From: Hydrogenophaga aromaticivorans
GTDB lineage: Bacteria > Pseudomonadota > Gammaproteobacteria > Burkholderiales > Burkholderiaceae_C
Assembly: GCF_013387465.1 (NCBI RefSeq)
Contig: NZ_VYGV01000013.1
Coordinates: 1 to 64,000, forward strand
Reading direction: 5' to 3'
DNA: 64,000 bases
Positions 56,271-64,000 of this stretch are shown piece after piece. The translations under genes and the position numbers were made by a program. The notes under the pieces are model-generated. The model made no database searches and was not told where the DNA came from. It saw only the letters and a program-made list of their open reading frames with translations. Every line of letters starts with the position of its first letter. The first letter of the stretch is position 1.

Positions 56271-56834
56271 TCAGGCCGCACGCCGCAACAGCTCGGCGGG
56301 GTCGATGTCGACACCCAACTGAGCCAGCAGTTGCAGGCCCTGTGGCCACTCGCCCAAACCGGAAGCCACGTTGATGTGGCCCGCGTTCTCCAGCCTCAAG
56401 AACTCGCTGCCCCAGGCCCGGGCGTAGGCGCCGGCCAGTCGCACCGGGCAATACGGGTCGTTGCTGCTGGCCACCAGGATGCTGCGGTAGGGCAAGCGCT
56501 GGTGCGGCACCGGGGCAAAGTCGGCGAGTTGCGCCCGCCGCTCTGGATCGGCCGGCGCCACCAGCAGGGCCGCGCTCACGCGTGCCGCAGCCTCGGGCGG
56601 CAGGTGGACGGTCGCCATGCAGCCCAGGCTGTGCGCCACCAGCACGACCCGTTCGCCACGGCTCGCAAGGATCTCGTCCGCCAGCCGGCCCACCCAGTCC
56701 TGCCGGCGTGGGAACAGCCAGTCGCCTTGCTCCACACGGTGGGCGTTGGGCAGTCGATCGGCCCACAGGCTCTGCCAGTGTTCGGGCTCGGCGTTGCGCC
56801 AGCCCGGCACGATGAGGATGCGGGCTGCGTTCAC
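56271..56834 (-). CDS. RBBP9/YdeN-type alpha/beta hydrolase
   Basis: The 187-aa serine hydrolase has ILIVPGWRNAEPEHWQSLWA, nucleophile in VVLVAHSLGCMATVHL (GxSxG variant HSLGC), Asp in VASSNDPYCP and His in LENAGHINVASGLGEWP. Matches RBBP9/YdeN (DUF1234-like) family. The GTG at 56834 (VNAARILIVPGW) is the best start; longer frame reaches into the sbp gene and was rejected. It lies 61 bp after sbp, within the sulfate-transport locus; role there unknown. Confidence 0.85.
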   Translation of the reverse strand: MNAARILIVPGWRNAEPEHWQSLWADRLPNAHRVEQGDWLFPRRQDWVGRLADEILASRGERVVLVAHSLGCMATVHLPPEAAARVSAALLVAPADPERRAQLADFAPVPHQRLPYRSILVASSNDPYCPVRLAGAYARAWGSEFLRLENAGHINVASGLGEWPQGLQLLAQLGVDIDPAELLRRAA

Positions 56835-56895
56835 TGGACGACCCTCCGTGCTGCGCACTGCGGGGCTGAGCGCCTTCGGAGCGGCCGGGCGGCGC

Positions 56896-57912
56896 TCATG
56901 GGCGGGTGCTGTAAATCTGGTCGAAGCTGCCGCCGTCTGCGAAGTGCACCTTGGCCGCCTGCTCCCAGCCGCCGAAGGCCTCTTCGATCTTGAACAGGTT
57001 GAGCTTGGGCAGCTGCTTGGCGTACTTGGCCTGGGCCTTGGCCGAGGTCGGACGGTAGTAGTGTTTGCCGATGATGTCCTGCGCCTCTTCGGTGTACAGG
57101 TACTCCAGGTAGGCCTGTGCCACGGCGCGGATGCCCTTCTTGTCCACGTTCTTGTCCACCACGGTGACGGCCGGCTCGGCCAGGATCGAGAGCGAGGGGT
57201 AGACGAAGTCCACCTTGTTGCCGAACTCCTTCTCCAGCAGGTAGGCCTCGTTTTCCCAGCTGATGAACACGTCGCCCTGGGCGCGCTGGGCAAAGGTGAT
57301 GGACGAGCCGCGCGCGCCCGAGTCGAGCACGGGCACGTTGGCGTACAGCTTGCCCACGAACGCCTTGGCCTTGGCATCACCGCCGTACTTGCGCTTGGCG
57401 AATTCCCAGGCGGCCAGGTAGTTCCAGCGCGCGCCGCCCGAGGTCTTGGGGTTGGGGGTGATGACCTTCACGTCGGGACGGATCAGGTCGTCCCAGTCCC
57501 TGATGTTTTTCGGATTGCCCGCGCGGGTCACCAGCACGATGGTGGAGGTGTAGGGCGCGCTGTTGAGCGGCAGGCGCTTTTGCCAGTCCTTGGGGATCCA
57601 GCCGCCGTTGTTGTGCAGCGCGTCGGTGTCACCGGCCAGGGCCAGCGTGGCGACGTCGGCGTCCAGGCCATCGATGATGGAACGGGCCTGCTTGCCCGAG
57701 CCACCGTGGCTCTGCTTGATGGTCACCTCCTGGCCGGTCTTGGCTTTCCAGTGCTTGATGAAGGCGGCGTTGACTTCGACGTAGAGCTCGCGCGTCGGGT
57801 CGTAAGACACGTTGAGCAGGGTGACGGGGGCGGGCTGCGCGAAGGCCGGCAAGGCGGCGGCGGCCAGGGTGCCGGCGATCAGGATGGTGGTGAAGCTGCG
57901 GCGGGATGTCAT
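56896..57912 (-). CDS. sbp: Periplasmic sulfate-binding protein
   Basis: The 338-aa receptor has a twin-Arg-like start ([20 protein letters not shown]) and cleavage after AFA, then [20 protein letters not shown], the sulfate-family signature, [36 protein letters not shown] and [16 protein letters not shown]. Binds sulfate or thiosulfate and delivers it to CysTWA. ATG at 57912 with GGAG upstream. The AT-rich 58 upstream bases (GTTTTCAGTTGTTTATTA region) may hold CysB-dependent control. Confidence 0.95.
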   Translation of the reverse strand: MTSRRSFTTILIAGTLAAAALPAFAQPAPVTLLNVSYDPTRELYVEVNAAFIKHWKAKTGQEVTIKQSHGGSGKQARSIIDGLDADVATLALAGDTDALHNNGGWIPKDWQKRLPLNSAPYTSTIVLVTRAGNPKNIRDWDDLIRPDVKVITPNPKTSGGARWNYLAAWEFAKRKYGGDAKAKAFVGKLYANVPVLDSGARGSSITFAQRAQGDVFISWENEAYLLEKEFGNKVDFVYPSLSILAEPAVTVVDKNVDKKGIRAVAQAYLEYLYTEEAQDIIGKHYYRPTSAKAQAKYAKQLPKLNLFKIEEAFGGWEQAAKVHFADGGSFDQIYSTRP

Positions 57913-58168
57913 GGGTTTCTCCGGAAATGAATGAACAACGGAGCGGATCATGGAAGCCGGGCAACAAAACAGGAACGAATACGTTTTCAGTTGTTTATTA
58001 CTAAAACAGCTGAGCCAAATGTGTTTTGGCCGCCAAGACCCGGCGCAGACCCCCGCTGCGGCTATGGGCCCCATCAAGGCAATCAAATGGTGTTGGTCAA
58101 TAGTTTTTGACAAACTACCCATCCAGAACGGTTAAAAACACCGCCGAACACCCCGCCAGGAGCCCGCC

Positions 58169-59203
58169 ATGACCGCCCTCATCAGCCAGATCCAGCCCGC
58201 GTGGTTCCAGATGCAGCGCCTGGAACTGCCGGTGCCACCGCACGCGCTGCGCAACGCCCTGTTCGCGCTCGGTGTCGGCCTGCTGCTGATGGCCGGGCTG
58301 GCCGCGGGCAGCACCTTCTGGGCGCCCACCCGCGTCTGGTGGGACGCCACCGGCGCCAGCAGCGCCATGACGGCGGGCGTGCAGGCTTCGCTGCTCGCAG
58401 CTTTGGCCACCGCCGTCGGGGCGCTGCCCGTTTTCCTGGTGCAGCGCGTGAGCAAGCGCCAGGAGTCGGCGCTCATGTCGTTCGCCGCGGGTGTGATGCT
58501 GGCCGCCGCCATCTTTGCCCTGCTCCTGCCGTCCATCGATGCGGGGCAAGCTTTGCTCGCCGCCACCGGTTCGGCGCGCACCGGTGCCGCCGGGCTCACC
58601 GCCATCGGCCTCACGCTGGGCATGTTGCTGATGATCGGCATCGACCGCGCCCTGCCGCACGAACACGCGGTGCTGCCCCCGGCCGCCACCGGCCACGCCG
58701 CGCCATGGACCACGGCCGACGGCCGCGATCCGGGCGCCACCCAGCGCGCCTGGTTGATGGTGCTGGCGATCCTGATCCACAACGTGCCCGAAGGACTGGC
58801 CGTGGGCGCGGCCTACGCCGGCACGGCGCTCGGCGCGGACGGCGCCGCGCCGGTGAACGCGGGCGCTTCGGTGGCGCTGGCGATCGGCCTGCAGAACATG
58901 CCCGAAGGCCTGATCGTGGCGATGGCCTTGCGCACGCTCGGCCAGAGTGCGGGCAGGTCGTGGGCGGTGGCCGCGCTCTCCGGTCTGGCCGAGCCCTTCG
59001 GCGCCATCACGGGCCTGGCCCTGCTCGGCAGCCTGCCGGCCTTCTACCCCATCGGTCTCGCGGTGGCCGCGGGCGCGATGATCTTCGTGGTGAGCCACGA
59101 GATCATTCCCGAGACACACCGCAACGGCTTCGAAGGCATGGCCTCGGTCACGCTCATGGCCGGCTTCATCTTCATGCTGATGCTGGACGCCAGCCTGGGC
59201 TGA
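58169..59203 (+). CDS. ZIP-family metal transporter
   Basis: The 344-aa membrane protein has about eight helices. Metal-site helices IV and V carry ILIHNVPEGLAVGAAYAGT and GLQNMPEGLIVAMALRT, the hallmark HNxPEG/QNxPEG motifs of ZIP (Gufa-type) transporters for Zn, Fe or Mn. The His-rich loop between helices III and IV (ALPHEHAVLPPAATGHAAP) is typical. Starts at 58169 with GGAG upstream (CAGGAGCCCGCC). Repeat copy f follows. Confidence 0.93.
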   Translation: MTALISQIQPAWFQMQRLELPVPPHALRNALFALGVGLLLMAGLAAGSTFWAPTRVWWDATGASSAMTAGVQASLLAALATAVGALPVFLVQRVSKRQESALMSFAAGVMLAAAIFALLLPSIDAGQALLAATGSARTGAAGLTAIGLTLGMLLMIGIDRALPHEHAVLPPAATGHAAPWTTADGRDPGATQRAWLMVLAILIHNVPEGLAVGAAYAGTALGADGAAPVNAGASVALAIGLQNMPEGLIVAMALRTLGQSAGRSWAVAALSGLAEPFGAITGLALLGSLPAFYPIGLAVAAGAMIFVVSHEIIPETHRNGFEGMASVTLMAGFIFMLMLDASLG

Positions 59204-59210
59204 ATCGAAG

Positions 59211-59286
59211 CACCTCCGCCGCGCTGCGCGCGCCCCCCTCAAGGGGGCGGCACTGGCCGTCCGGCAAAGCCGGCCCGGCGGTGCCC
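59211..59286 (+). repeat. Dispersed GC-rich intergenic repeat, copy f
   Basis: Plus-strand copy with GCCGCGCTGCGCGC, CCCCCCTCAAGGGGGC and GTCCGGCAAAGCCGGCCCGG. Located just after the ZIP gene stop and before the convergent dehalogenase gene. Confidence 0.8.
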
Positions 59287-59358
59287 TGGGCTGCACCTCT
59301 TCGTGCGGCGGTGTGACGCTCCGGAGCCATAGCAAGCCGATACCTCGGGGTCATCCCC

Positions 59359-60060
59359 TCACGCAACCAGACCCAATACATCCAGCACCGCACGCAGGTC
59401 GGAGCCCGTGTGGTCGGGCCGCCGCCCGATGGTCTCGAAAGGCAGGCCCTGGCGGTTGATCCACAGGGTGGTGAAGCCGAACCAGGTGGCGCCGAGCACG
59501 TCCCACGCGTTGCTGGAGACGAACAGCACGTCCGACTTCTCGGCCACGATGTGACGGGCCACCTCGCCATACGCCACCGGCATGGTCTTGAACTGGCGCA
59601 CGCCGTCGACCGAGATCACATGGTCCAGCAGATCGGCCATGCCCGCGCTCTGCACGGCCGAGGCCAGCATCTCGGGGTTGCCGTTGGACAGGATCGCGGT
59701 GGTCATGCCACGCCCGCGCAGCGTCTGCAGCACCCCGTGGTTTTCCGGGAAAGCGGTGAGCTGCGCGTACTGCGCCATCAGCGCTTCTTCGTGCGCATCC
59801 GACAGCGGCAGGCCCAGGCGCTGCAGGGCGTAGCGCAAGGCCTGGCGGGTCAGGTCCCAGAACGGCCGGTAGTGGCGGCTGCCGTGTTCGCCGTCGGGGT
59901 CCGACAGCGAAATCAGGCGCGTGTATTCGATCTGCTTGTCGCGCCACAGGGTCGAGATCGCCGAACCTTGCCCGGGGTACAGGCGTTCGGCCAGCGCGCC
60001 GATCGAATACACATCGAACAAGGTGCCGTAGGCATCAAAAACAACCGCCTGAATGGGCAT
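59359..60060 (-). CDS. Haloacid dehalogenase type II
   Basis: The 233-aa HAD enzyme of the L-2-haloacid dehalogenase type has nucleophile Asp9 and Thr13 in VVFDAYGTLFD, Arg in LWRDKQIEYTRL, Ser-Asn in ILSNGNPEML, Lys in RQFKTMPVAYGEV and SSNAWDVLGATWFGF with Ser, Asn and Asp. All residues known to matter in the family are present. It would hydrolyse short 2-haloacids. ATG at 60060, divergent from the beta-CASP gene. Confidence 0.92.
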   Translation of the reverse strand: MPIQAVVFDAYGTLFDVYSIGALAERLYPGQGSAISTLWRDKQIEYTRLISLSDPDGEHGSRHYRPFWDLTRQALRYALQRLGLPLSDAHEEALMAQYAQLTAFPENHGVLQTLRGRGMTTAILSNGNPEMLASAVQSAGMADLLDHVISVDGVRQFKTMPVAYGEVARHIVAEKSDVLFVSSNAWDVLGATWFGFTTLWINRQGLPFETIGRRPDHTGSDLRAVLDVLGLVA

Positions 60061-60210
60061 GGGTCGGGCTCCGGTGTGTGGTGTTCTGCTGCGCGCCGGT
60101 TCGGCGGAACCGGGTCGCGTTCTCCCGCATTCTGAGCGGTGCAGCCCGGAATGCCAAAGCCCCGTCGGGCACCCTGTGCACGCAGGTCATCCGGGCACCC
60201 GAAGGGTAAG

Positions 60211-61584
60211 ATGGTTCGCATGAACGTACACATCCGATTCCTCGGCGCGGCCGGCACCGTCACCGGCTCCAAATACCTGGTTGAATTCAACGGACAGAGC
60301 GTGCTCGTGGACTGCGGCCTGTTCCAGGGCTACAAGCAGCTGCGCCTGCGCAACCGCGACCCGCTGCCGGTGATGCCGAACCACATTGGCGCCGTGATCC
60401 TGACGCACGCACACCTCGACCACAGCGGCTACCTGCCCCTGCTGGCCAAGGAGGGTTTTCGCGGCAAGGTCTGGGCCACGCCCGCCACGCGCGACCTCAC
60501 GCAGATCCTGCTGCCCGACAGCGGCCACATCCAGGAAGAAGACGCCAACTTCGCCAACCGAAAAGGCTTCAGCAAACACGCGCCCGCGTTGCCGCTCTAC
60601 ACCGAGAGCGACGCGCTGGACTGCCTGAAGCTGATCCGCACCGTGCCCATGCACCAGGTCTTTGAGCCGTTGCACGGCTGGAAGGCGAGTTTCACCAGCG
60701 CGGGCCACATCCTCGGCGCGGCCAGCCTGCTGCTGGAAGTGGGTGGCAAGCGCATCCTGTTCTCGGGCGACCTGGGCCGGCCCGACGATTCGCTGATGAA
60801 CCCGCCCGACCAGCCGCCCGCGGCCGACGTGGTGGTGGTCGAGTCCACCTACGGCGACCGCGAGCACCCGGAGGAAGACGTGCTGGCCGAACTGGGCCCG
60901 GCGCTGGCGCGTGTGGCCGCGCGCGGTGGCACGGCCGTTGTGCCGGTGTTCGCGGTGGGACGTGCGCAGGAGATCCTGCACGCCATCGCCCTGCTCAAGG
61001 CCAACGGCGTGCTGCCGCACAGCCTGCCGGTGTACCTGGACAGCCCCATGGCCATCCACACCACCGATCTCTACGAGCGCCACATCGGCGAACACCGGCT
61101 GAGCGCCGCGCAATGCCGCGACATGGAGCACGTGGCCAAGATGACACGCTCGGCCGACGAGTCCAAAGCCATCGCGCAACAACACGGCCCCAAGATCGTG
61201 CTCGCCGCCGCCGGCATGGCCACGGGCGGGCGCGTGCTGCACCACCTGGTGCAGTACCTGGGCCACCACCGCAACATGGTGGTGCTCACGGGCTACCAAG
61301 CGCCCGGCACGCGCGGCGCCAGCCTGTCGGACGGTGCGACCAAGCTGCGCATCCACGGCCAGGACGTGCCCGTGCGCGCCGAGGTGGTGCAGATGAAATC
61401 GGCCTCGGCGCACGCCGACGCCAGCCAGCTCATGGACTGGCTGCGCGCCCTGCCCGCCGCACCGCACCGCGTGTTCGTGACGCACGGCGACATGGGTGCC
61501 TCCGACGCGCTGCGCCACCGCATCGAAACCGAGCTGCGCTGGCAGGCGATGGTTCCAGAGCACGGTTCGACCTGGGCGGCATGA
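60211..61584 (+). CDS. Metallo-beta-lactamase/beta-CASP exonuclease-like protein
   Basis: The 457-aa protein has MBL fold motifs LTHAHLDHSGYLPLL (HxHxDH), FTSAGHILGAASLLLEV and FSGDLGRPDDS, then the beta-CASP insertion with VVVESTYGDREHPEE, VPVFAVGRAQEIL, LAAAGMATGGRVLHHL and KSASAHADASQLMDWL. Related to YsnF/RNase J and CPSF73-like RNases; likely RNA processing. Start at 60211 sits 4 bp after AAGGG; ATG at 60220 (MNVHIRFLG) is the family-preferred alternative. 4 bp before the transglycosylase gene. Confidence 0.9.
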   Translation: MVRMNVHIRFLGAAGTVTGSKYLVEFNGQSVLVDCGLFQGYKQLRLRNRDPLPVMPNHIGAVILTHAHLDHSGYLPLLAKEGFRGKVWATPATRDLTQILLPDSGHIQEEDANFANRKGFSKHAPALPLYTESDALDCLKLIRTVPMHQVFEPLHGWKASFTSAGHILGAASLLLEVGGKRILFSGDLGRPDDSLMNPPDQPPAADVVVVESTYGDREHPEEDVLAELGPALARVAARGGTAVVPVFAVGRAQEILHAIALLKANGVLPHSLPVYLDSPMAIHTTDLYERHIGEHRLSAAQCRDMEHVAKMTRSADESKAIAQQHGPKIVLAAAGMATGGRVLHHLVQYLGHHRNMVVLTGYQAPGTRGASLSDGATKLRIHGQDVPVRAEVVQMKSASAHADASQLMDWLRALPAAPHRVFVTHGDMGASDALRHRIETELRWQAMVPEHGSTWAA

Positions 61585-61588
61585 AGAA

Positions 61589-62779
61589 ATGAAACACATC
61601 CTGCAACTGGCCGCCCTGGCCATCACCCTGCCCGCGTTCGCTCAGACCTCGCCGCCCGAAGAGTTCACCCGCTGCATCGACAGCCTGCAAGGCGCTGCCC
61701 GCACCGCCGGCGTCTCCGAGTCGGCCTACCGCCGCTTCACCCAGGACCTGCAGCCCGACATGAGCGTGATCGAGAAGCTGGACTACCAGCCCGAGTTCCG
61801 CATGCCGATCTGGGACTACCTCAGCGGCCTGGTTGACGAGGAACGTGTGGCCGAAGGGCGCGCCATGCTCACGACGCACGCCGAGACGCTGGCGCGTGTG
61901 CAGCAACGCTACGGCGTGGACCCGGCCACGGTGGTGGCGGTCTGGGGCGTCGAAAGCAACTTCGGCCAGACTTTCGGCAAATACCCGCTGGTGCAGGCGC
62001 TGGGCACGCTGTCGTGCAACGGCCGGCGCCAGGCCTTCTTCCGCGGCGAGTTCTATTCGGCGCTGCGCATCCTGCAGGGCGGCCACATCGCGCCCGAGCG
62101 GCTGGTGGGCTCCTGGGCCGGCGCCTTCGGCCACACGCAGTTCATGCCCACCACCTTCGAACGCCTGGCCGTCGATTTCGACGGCGACGGCCGCCGCGAC
62201 CTGATGGACAGCACCGCCGACGCGCTCGCTTCCACCGCGAACTTCCTGGCCAAAGCCGGCTGGCAGAGCGGCCAGCCCTGGGGCTTCGAGGTGAAGCTGC
62301 CCGACGGCTTCGACACCACCCAGGAAGGCCGCCGCAGCAAGCGGCCGATCAGCGAGTGGGCCGCGCGCGGTGTGCGGCGTGTGGATGGTTCTCCGCTGCC
62401 AGGAGGCCTCGGCCCCGCCGGCCTGATGACGCCCGCGGGCGCGCAAGGCCCGGCCTTCCTCGTGTTCAAGAACTTCGACGCGGTCTACAGCTACAACGCC
62501 GCCGAGAGCTACGGCCTGGCCATCGCCCACCTGAGCGACCGCCTGCGCGGCGCCGGCCCCTTCACCACCCCCTGGCCCACCGACGACCCGGGCATCTCAC
62601 GCGCCGAGCGCCGCGAACTGCAAGGCCTGCTGATCCTGCGCGGCCACGACATCGGCGAGGTGGACGGCATGCTGGGTGAAAAGAGCCGTGCCGCGATCCG
62701 CATCGAGCAGGCGCGGCTGGGGATGGAAGTGAACGGGCGCGGCGGGCTGAAGCTCTTGCGCGCGCTGCGCGGTAGCTGA
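61589..62779 (+). CDS. Lytic murein transglycosylase (MltB-like)
   Basis: The 396-aa secreted enzyme has signal peptide MKHILQLAALAITLPAFAQT, SLT-2 domain with catalytic Glu in VVAVWGVESNFGQTFG, GSWAGAFGHTQFMPTTFERL and DGDGRRDLMDSTADALASTA, and a C-terminal peptidoglycan-binding domain (LQGLLILRGHDIGEVDGMLG, then KSRAAIRIEQARLGME). Cleaves glycan strands to anhydromuropeptides. Lacks a lipobox, so soluble periplasmic. ATG at 61589 (GAAGAAATGA), 4 bp after the beta-CASP stop. Confidence 0.94.
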   Translation: MKHILQLAALAITLPAFAQTSPPEEFTRCIDSLQGAARTAGVSESAYRRFTQDLQPDMSVIEKLDYQPEFRMPIWDYLSGLVDEERVAEGRAMLTTHAETLARVQQRYGVDPATVVAVWGVESNFGQTFGKYPLVQALGTLSCNGRRQAFFRGEFYSALRILQGGHIAPERLVGSWAGAFGHTQFMPTTFERLAVDFDGDGRRDLMDSTADALASTANFLAKAGWQSGQPWGFEVKLPDGFDTTQEGRRSKRPISEWAARGVRRVDGSPLPGGLGPAGLMTPAGAQGPAFLVFKNFDAVYSYNAAESYGLAIAHLSDRLRGAGPFTTPWPTDDPGISRAERRELQGLLILRGHDIGEVDGMLGEKSRAAIRIEQARLGMEVNGRGGLKLLRALRGS

Positions 62780-62846
62780 GACGTAAGATCGCCACACGGC
62801 GGAGTCGGTGTGCCACGGTTCCGAACCGAAATTCGAGGGAGGAACC

Positions 62847-63257
62847 ATGCAATCACTCAGGACATTTGTACTGCTGTCAGTTGTTTCTTTGACTTTGCTC
62901 AGCGGTTGTCTTGCGACCATTGATCTGACCTCCGAGTCCTCGCCGCTGGATGATGCCGACCGGGATGTGGCTCGACGAATCGGTCATCTGACCGAGGAAA
63001 TCTGCGTCGTCACGACCCAACGGGGAGACACACCCGTTGGAACCAAGGTCAAACTTGCCAATAAGGTTGCCGTGCGGCGGCTATATGCCTCCGGTCCCCA
63101 CTGGTTCAAAGCGGAGGTCAGCGGACAACGGGCGTGGGATGATATTTATTGGAACCGGTTCTCCGACGCACTGGTTTGCGGCGCCTCTGAATGGGCTAAG
63201 AAGCCTGAATCCACTACGCTGGTCTTCAAGGAAGTCATCGGATCGCAGCGCCGCTGA
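62847..63257 (+). CDS. Putative small lipoprotein
   Basis: A 136-aa protein with signal sequence MQSLRTFVLLSVVSLTLLSG and lipobox LSGC (Cys21), then a mostly beta mature domain (EEICVVTTQRGDTPVGTKVK, RRLYASGPHWFKAEVSGQRA, WNRFSDALVCGASEWAKKPE). GAGGGAGG precedes ATG with ideal spacing. No family recognised. The sequence is clearly less GC-rich than its neighbours, suggesting recent acquisition. Confidence 0.75.
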   Translation: MQSLRTFVLLSVVSLTLLSGCLATIDLTSESSPLDDADRDVARRIGHLTEEICVVTTQRGDTPVGTKVKLANKVAVRRLYASGPHWFKAEVSGQRAWDDIYWNRFSDALVCGASEWAKKPESTTLVFKEVIGSQRR

Positions 63258-63273
63258 GCCCGGCGCGGGCCGA

Positions 63274-63726
63274 TCAAAACCACCCGAACTGCGCCCGCAC
63301 GTCACGCGCCGTCAGATTGACGGGCGCGGTCGGCGCCTGGATGTACTGCCGCAGGTTCGGCGCGCGCACGCCGCCGCCGTCCTGGCCCAGCACCGCCACG
63401 CCCTTGATGCGCCAGCCCCGCTCGCGCAAGGCGGCCACGTAGGTCTGGGCGTCGGGAAATTCCTCCAGGTCGGTCTTGTGCGCCGTGGGCGAAAGGCAGA
63501 ACACCACCGCTTCGCAACGCGAACGGTCCACTTCATGGATGAAATCTTCGATCGAGGTCCGGGTGATCTGCAGGGTGCCGACACGGGCGTAGAAGCGCTG
63601 CGGTCGCCGGCTGCTTTGCAGCTGGATGTCGCGCACGCTGCGGTTGAAACAGCCCGTGAGGCTGCGCACCACCGAGGTCTTGCGGGTGTTGGCGTTGCCA
63701 ATGAGGATGTAGGCGTCCATGGGCAT
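63274..63726 (-). CDS. P-loop-like protein, unknown function
   Basis: A 150-aa protein beginning MDAYILIGNANTRKTSVVRS: a Walker-A-like loop (GNANTRKTS) where the usual Gly before Lys is Arg. A CFNRSVRDIQLQ segment and EAVVFCLSPTAHKTDLEEFP follow, resembling the second half of a small NTPase sheet. Ends in APVNLTARDVRAQFGWF. GAGGA 7 bases before the ATG at 63726 supports that start. No named family recognised; it lies 10 bp after the YbjQ gene. Confidence 0.7.
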   Translation of the reverse strand: MPMDAYILIGNANTRKTSVVRSLTGCFNRSVRDIQLQSSRRPQRFYARVGTLQITRTSIEDFIHEVDRSRCEAVVFCLSPTAHKTDLEEFPDAQTYVAALRERGWRIKGVAVLGQDGGGVRAPNLRQYIQAPTAPVNLTARDVRAQFGWF

Positions 63727-63736
63727 GCGGTGGTCC

Positions 63737-64000
63737 TCAGCCCAGCTTGACCGCCGTGCCGCTGACGGCGACCATCATCATGCCGTTGGTCTCGCCCATG
63801 ACTTCGTAGTCGAAGTCGATGCCGATCACACCGTTGGCGCCCATCTGTTTCGCCGCCTCGATCAGCTCGTCCATCGCCGCGTCGCGTGCACCGGCCAGCG
63901 CGCGCTCGTAGCCACCGGCGCGCCCGCCCACGACGTCACGGACCGACGAGAACATGTCGCGGAAGATGTTGGCGCCGATGATGGCTTCGCCGTTGACCAC
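63737..64000 (-). CDS. YbjQ/UPF0145 family protein, 5' end beyond window
   Basis: The visible 87 residues match Ybj[75 protein letters not shown]. Around 20 N-terminal residues lie past position 64000. Family members form pentameric heavy-metal-binding-domain rings of unknown role. Same strand and 10 bp before the P-loop-like gene, so probably co-transcribed. Confidence 0.9.
   Translation of the reverse strand: MVNGEAIIGANIFRDMFSSVRDVVGGRAGGYERALAGARDAAMDELIEAAKQMGANGVIGIDFDYEVMGETNGMMMVAVSGTAVKLG

Noticed and set aside
56835..57380. N-terminal extension of the RBBP9-type hydrolase into the sbp region
   Set aside because: It would overlap the sbp coding sequence in another frame and has low-complexity Arg/Ser/Pro composition; GTG at 56834 gives the family start.

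Overview
The window is 64 kb of GC-rich, gene-dense chromosome. Gene content and protein character suggest a betaproteobacterium of the order Burkholderiales, most likely Comamonadaceae (Hydrogenophaga-like). The pointers are a pmd/lig-type protocatechuate 4,5-cleavage operon, Bug-type receptors, a feruloyl-CoA cluster, and a dispersed GC-rich intergenic repeat of a kind I associate with that family. No rRNA, tRNA, CRISPR array, insertion sequence or phage gene was seen. Taxonomy and products rest on recognition of motifs, not on a database search.

Layout. (1) 1-3860: a fragment of glutaryl-CoA dehydrogenase runs off the left edge and is abutted out of frame by a 3'-truncated AraC-type regulator. 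Divergent from the regulator is a complete three-component P450 system (P450, 2Fe-2S ferredoxin, FAD reductase). (2) 3876-10652: a PPC/DUF296 protein, a two-gene HTH plus AbiEii-like nucleotidyltransferase module with its own promoter, a stand-alone ArsA ATPase, and a Cpx-like envelope-stress operon (Spy/CpxP-like lipoprotein, unknown 99-aa protein, response regulator, histidine kinase). (3) 10722-15214: a LysR regulator divergent from uraD, a Bug receptor and a uraH-like gene (ureide/purine catabolism), then a secreted phytase-like esterase. (4) 15307-17719: a ferric-reductase-like membrane flavoprotein and an aldo/keto reductase. (5) 17886-26909: ligJ-K-I-A-B-C with a divergent LysR regulator, then a Bug receptor, a DUF1932 dehydrogenase and an AEC permease. 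(6) 27027-41505: a TRAP transporter with one permease pair but three paralogous receptors, followed by an amidohydrolase, crotonase, feruloyl-CoA synthase, thiolase, SDR, thioesterase, acyl-CoA dehydrogenase and MarR regulator. (7) 41651-46886: an HxlR regulator, an FAH-family hydrolase and grpE-dnaK-dnaJ. (8) 46987-52816: assorted metabolic genes, including a gutted VOC gene. (9) 52950-57912: sulfate ABC transporter cysA, cysW, cysT and sbp, with an unrelated hydrolase inside. (10) 58169-64000: ZIP transporter, haloacid dehalogenase, beta-CASP protein, lytic transglycosylase, a small lipoprotein, a P-loop-like protein and a YbjQ protein cut by the right edge.

How it works together. The central theme is lignin-derived aromatic catabolism. 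Hydroxycinnamates probably enter through the TRAP system, are activated by feruloyl-CoA synthase and side-chain-shortened (more likely by CoA-dependent beta-oxidation and deacetylation than by retro-aldol cleavage, since no aldehyde dehydrogenase is present). After ring hydroxylation or demethylation elsewhere they would reach protocatechuate, which the lig operon takes to pyruvate and oxaloacetate. A near-identical 26-bp site containing the dyad GTTAT-N5-ATAAC lies upstream of both the outermost TRAP receptor and the amidohydrolase/crotonase divergent promoter. It suggests that uptake and degradation share one regulator.

Most notable oddities: the AraC/gcdH junction, the shared operator, the triplicated receptor with a hairpin after each copy, a dispersed repeat translated into the N-terminus of CysW, a VOC gene with an internal deletion, and the HTH/nucleotidyltransferase pair.
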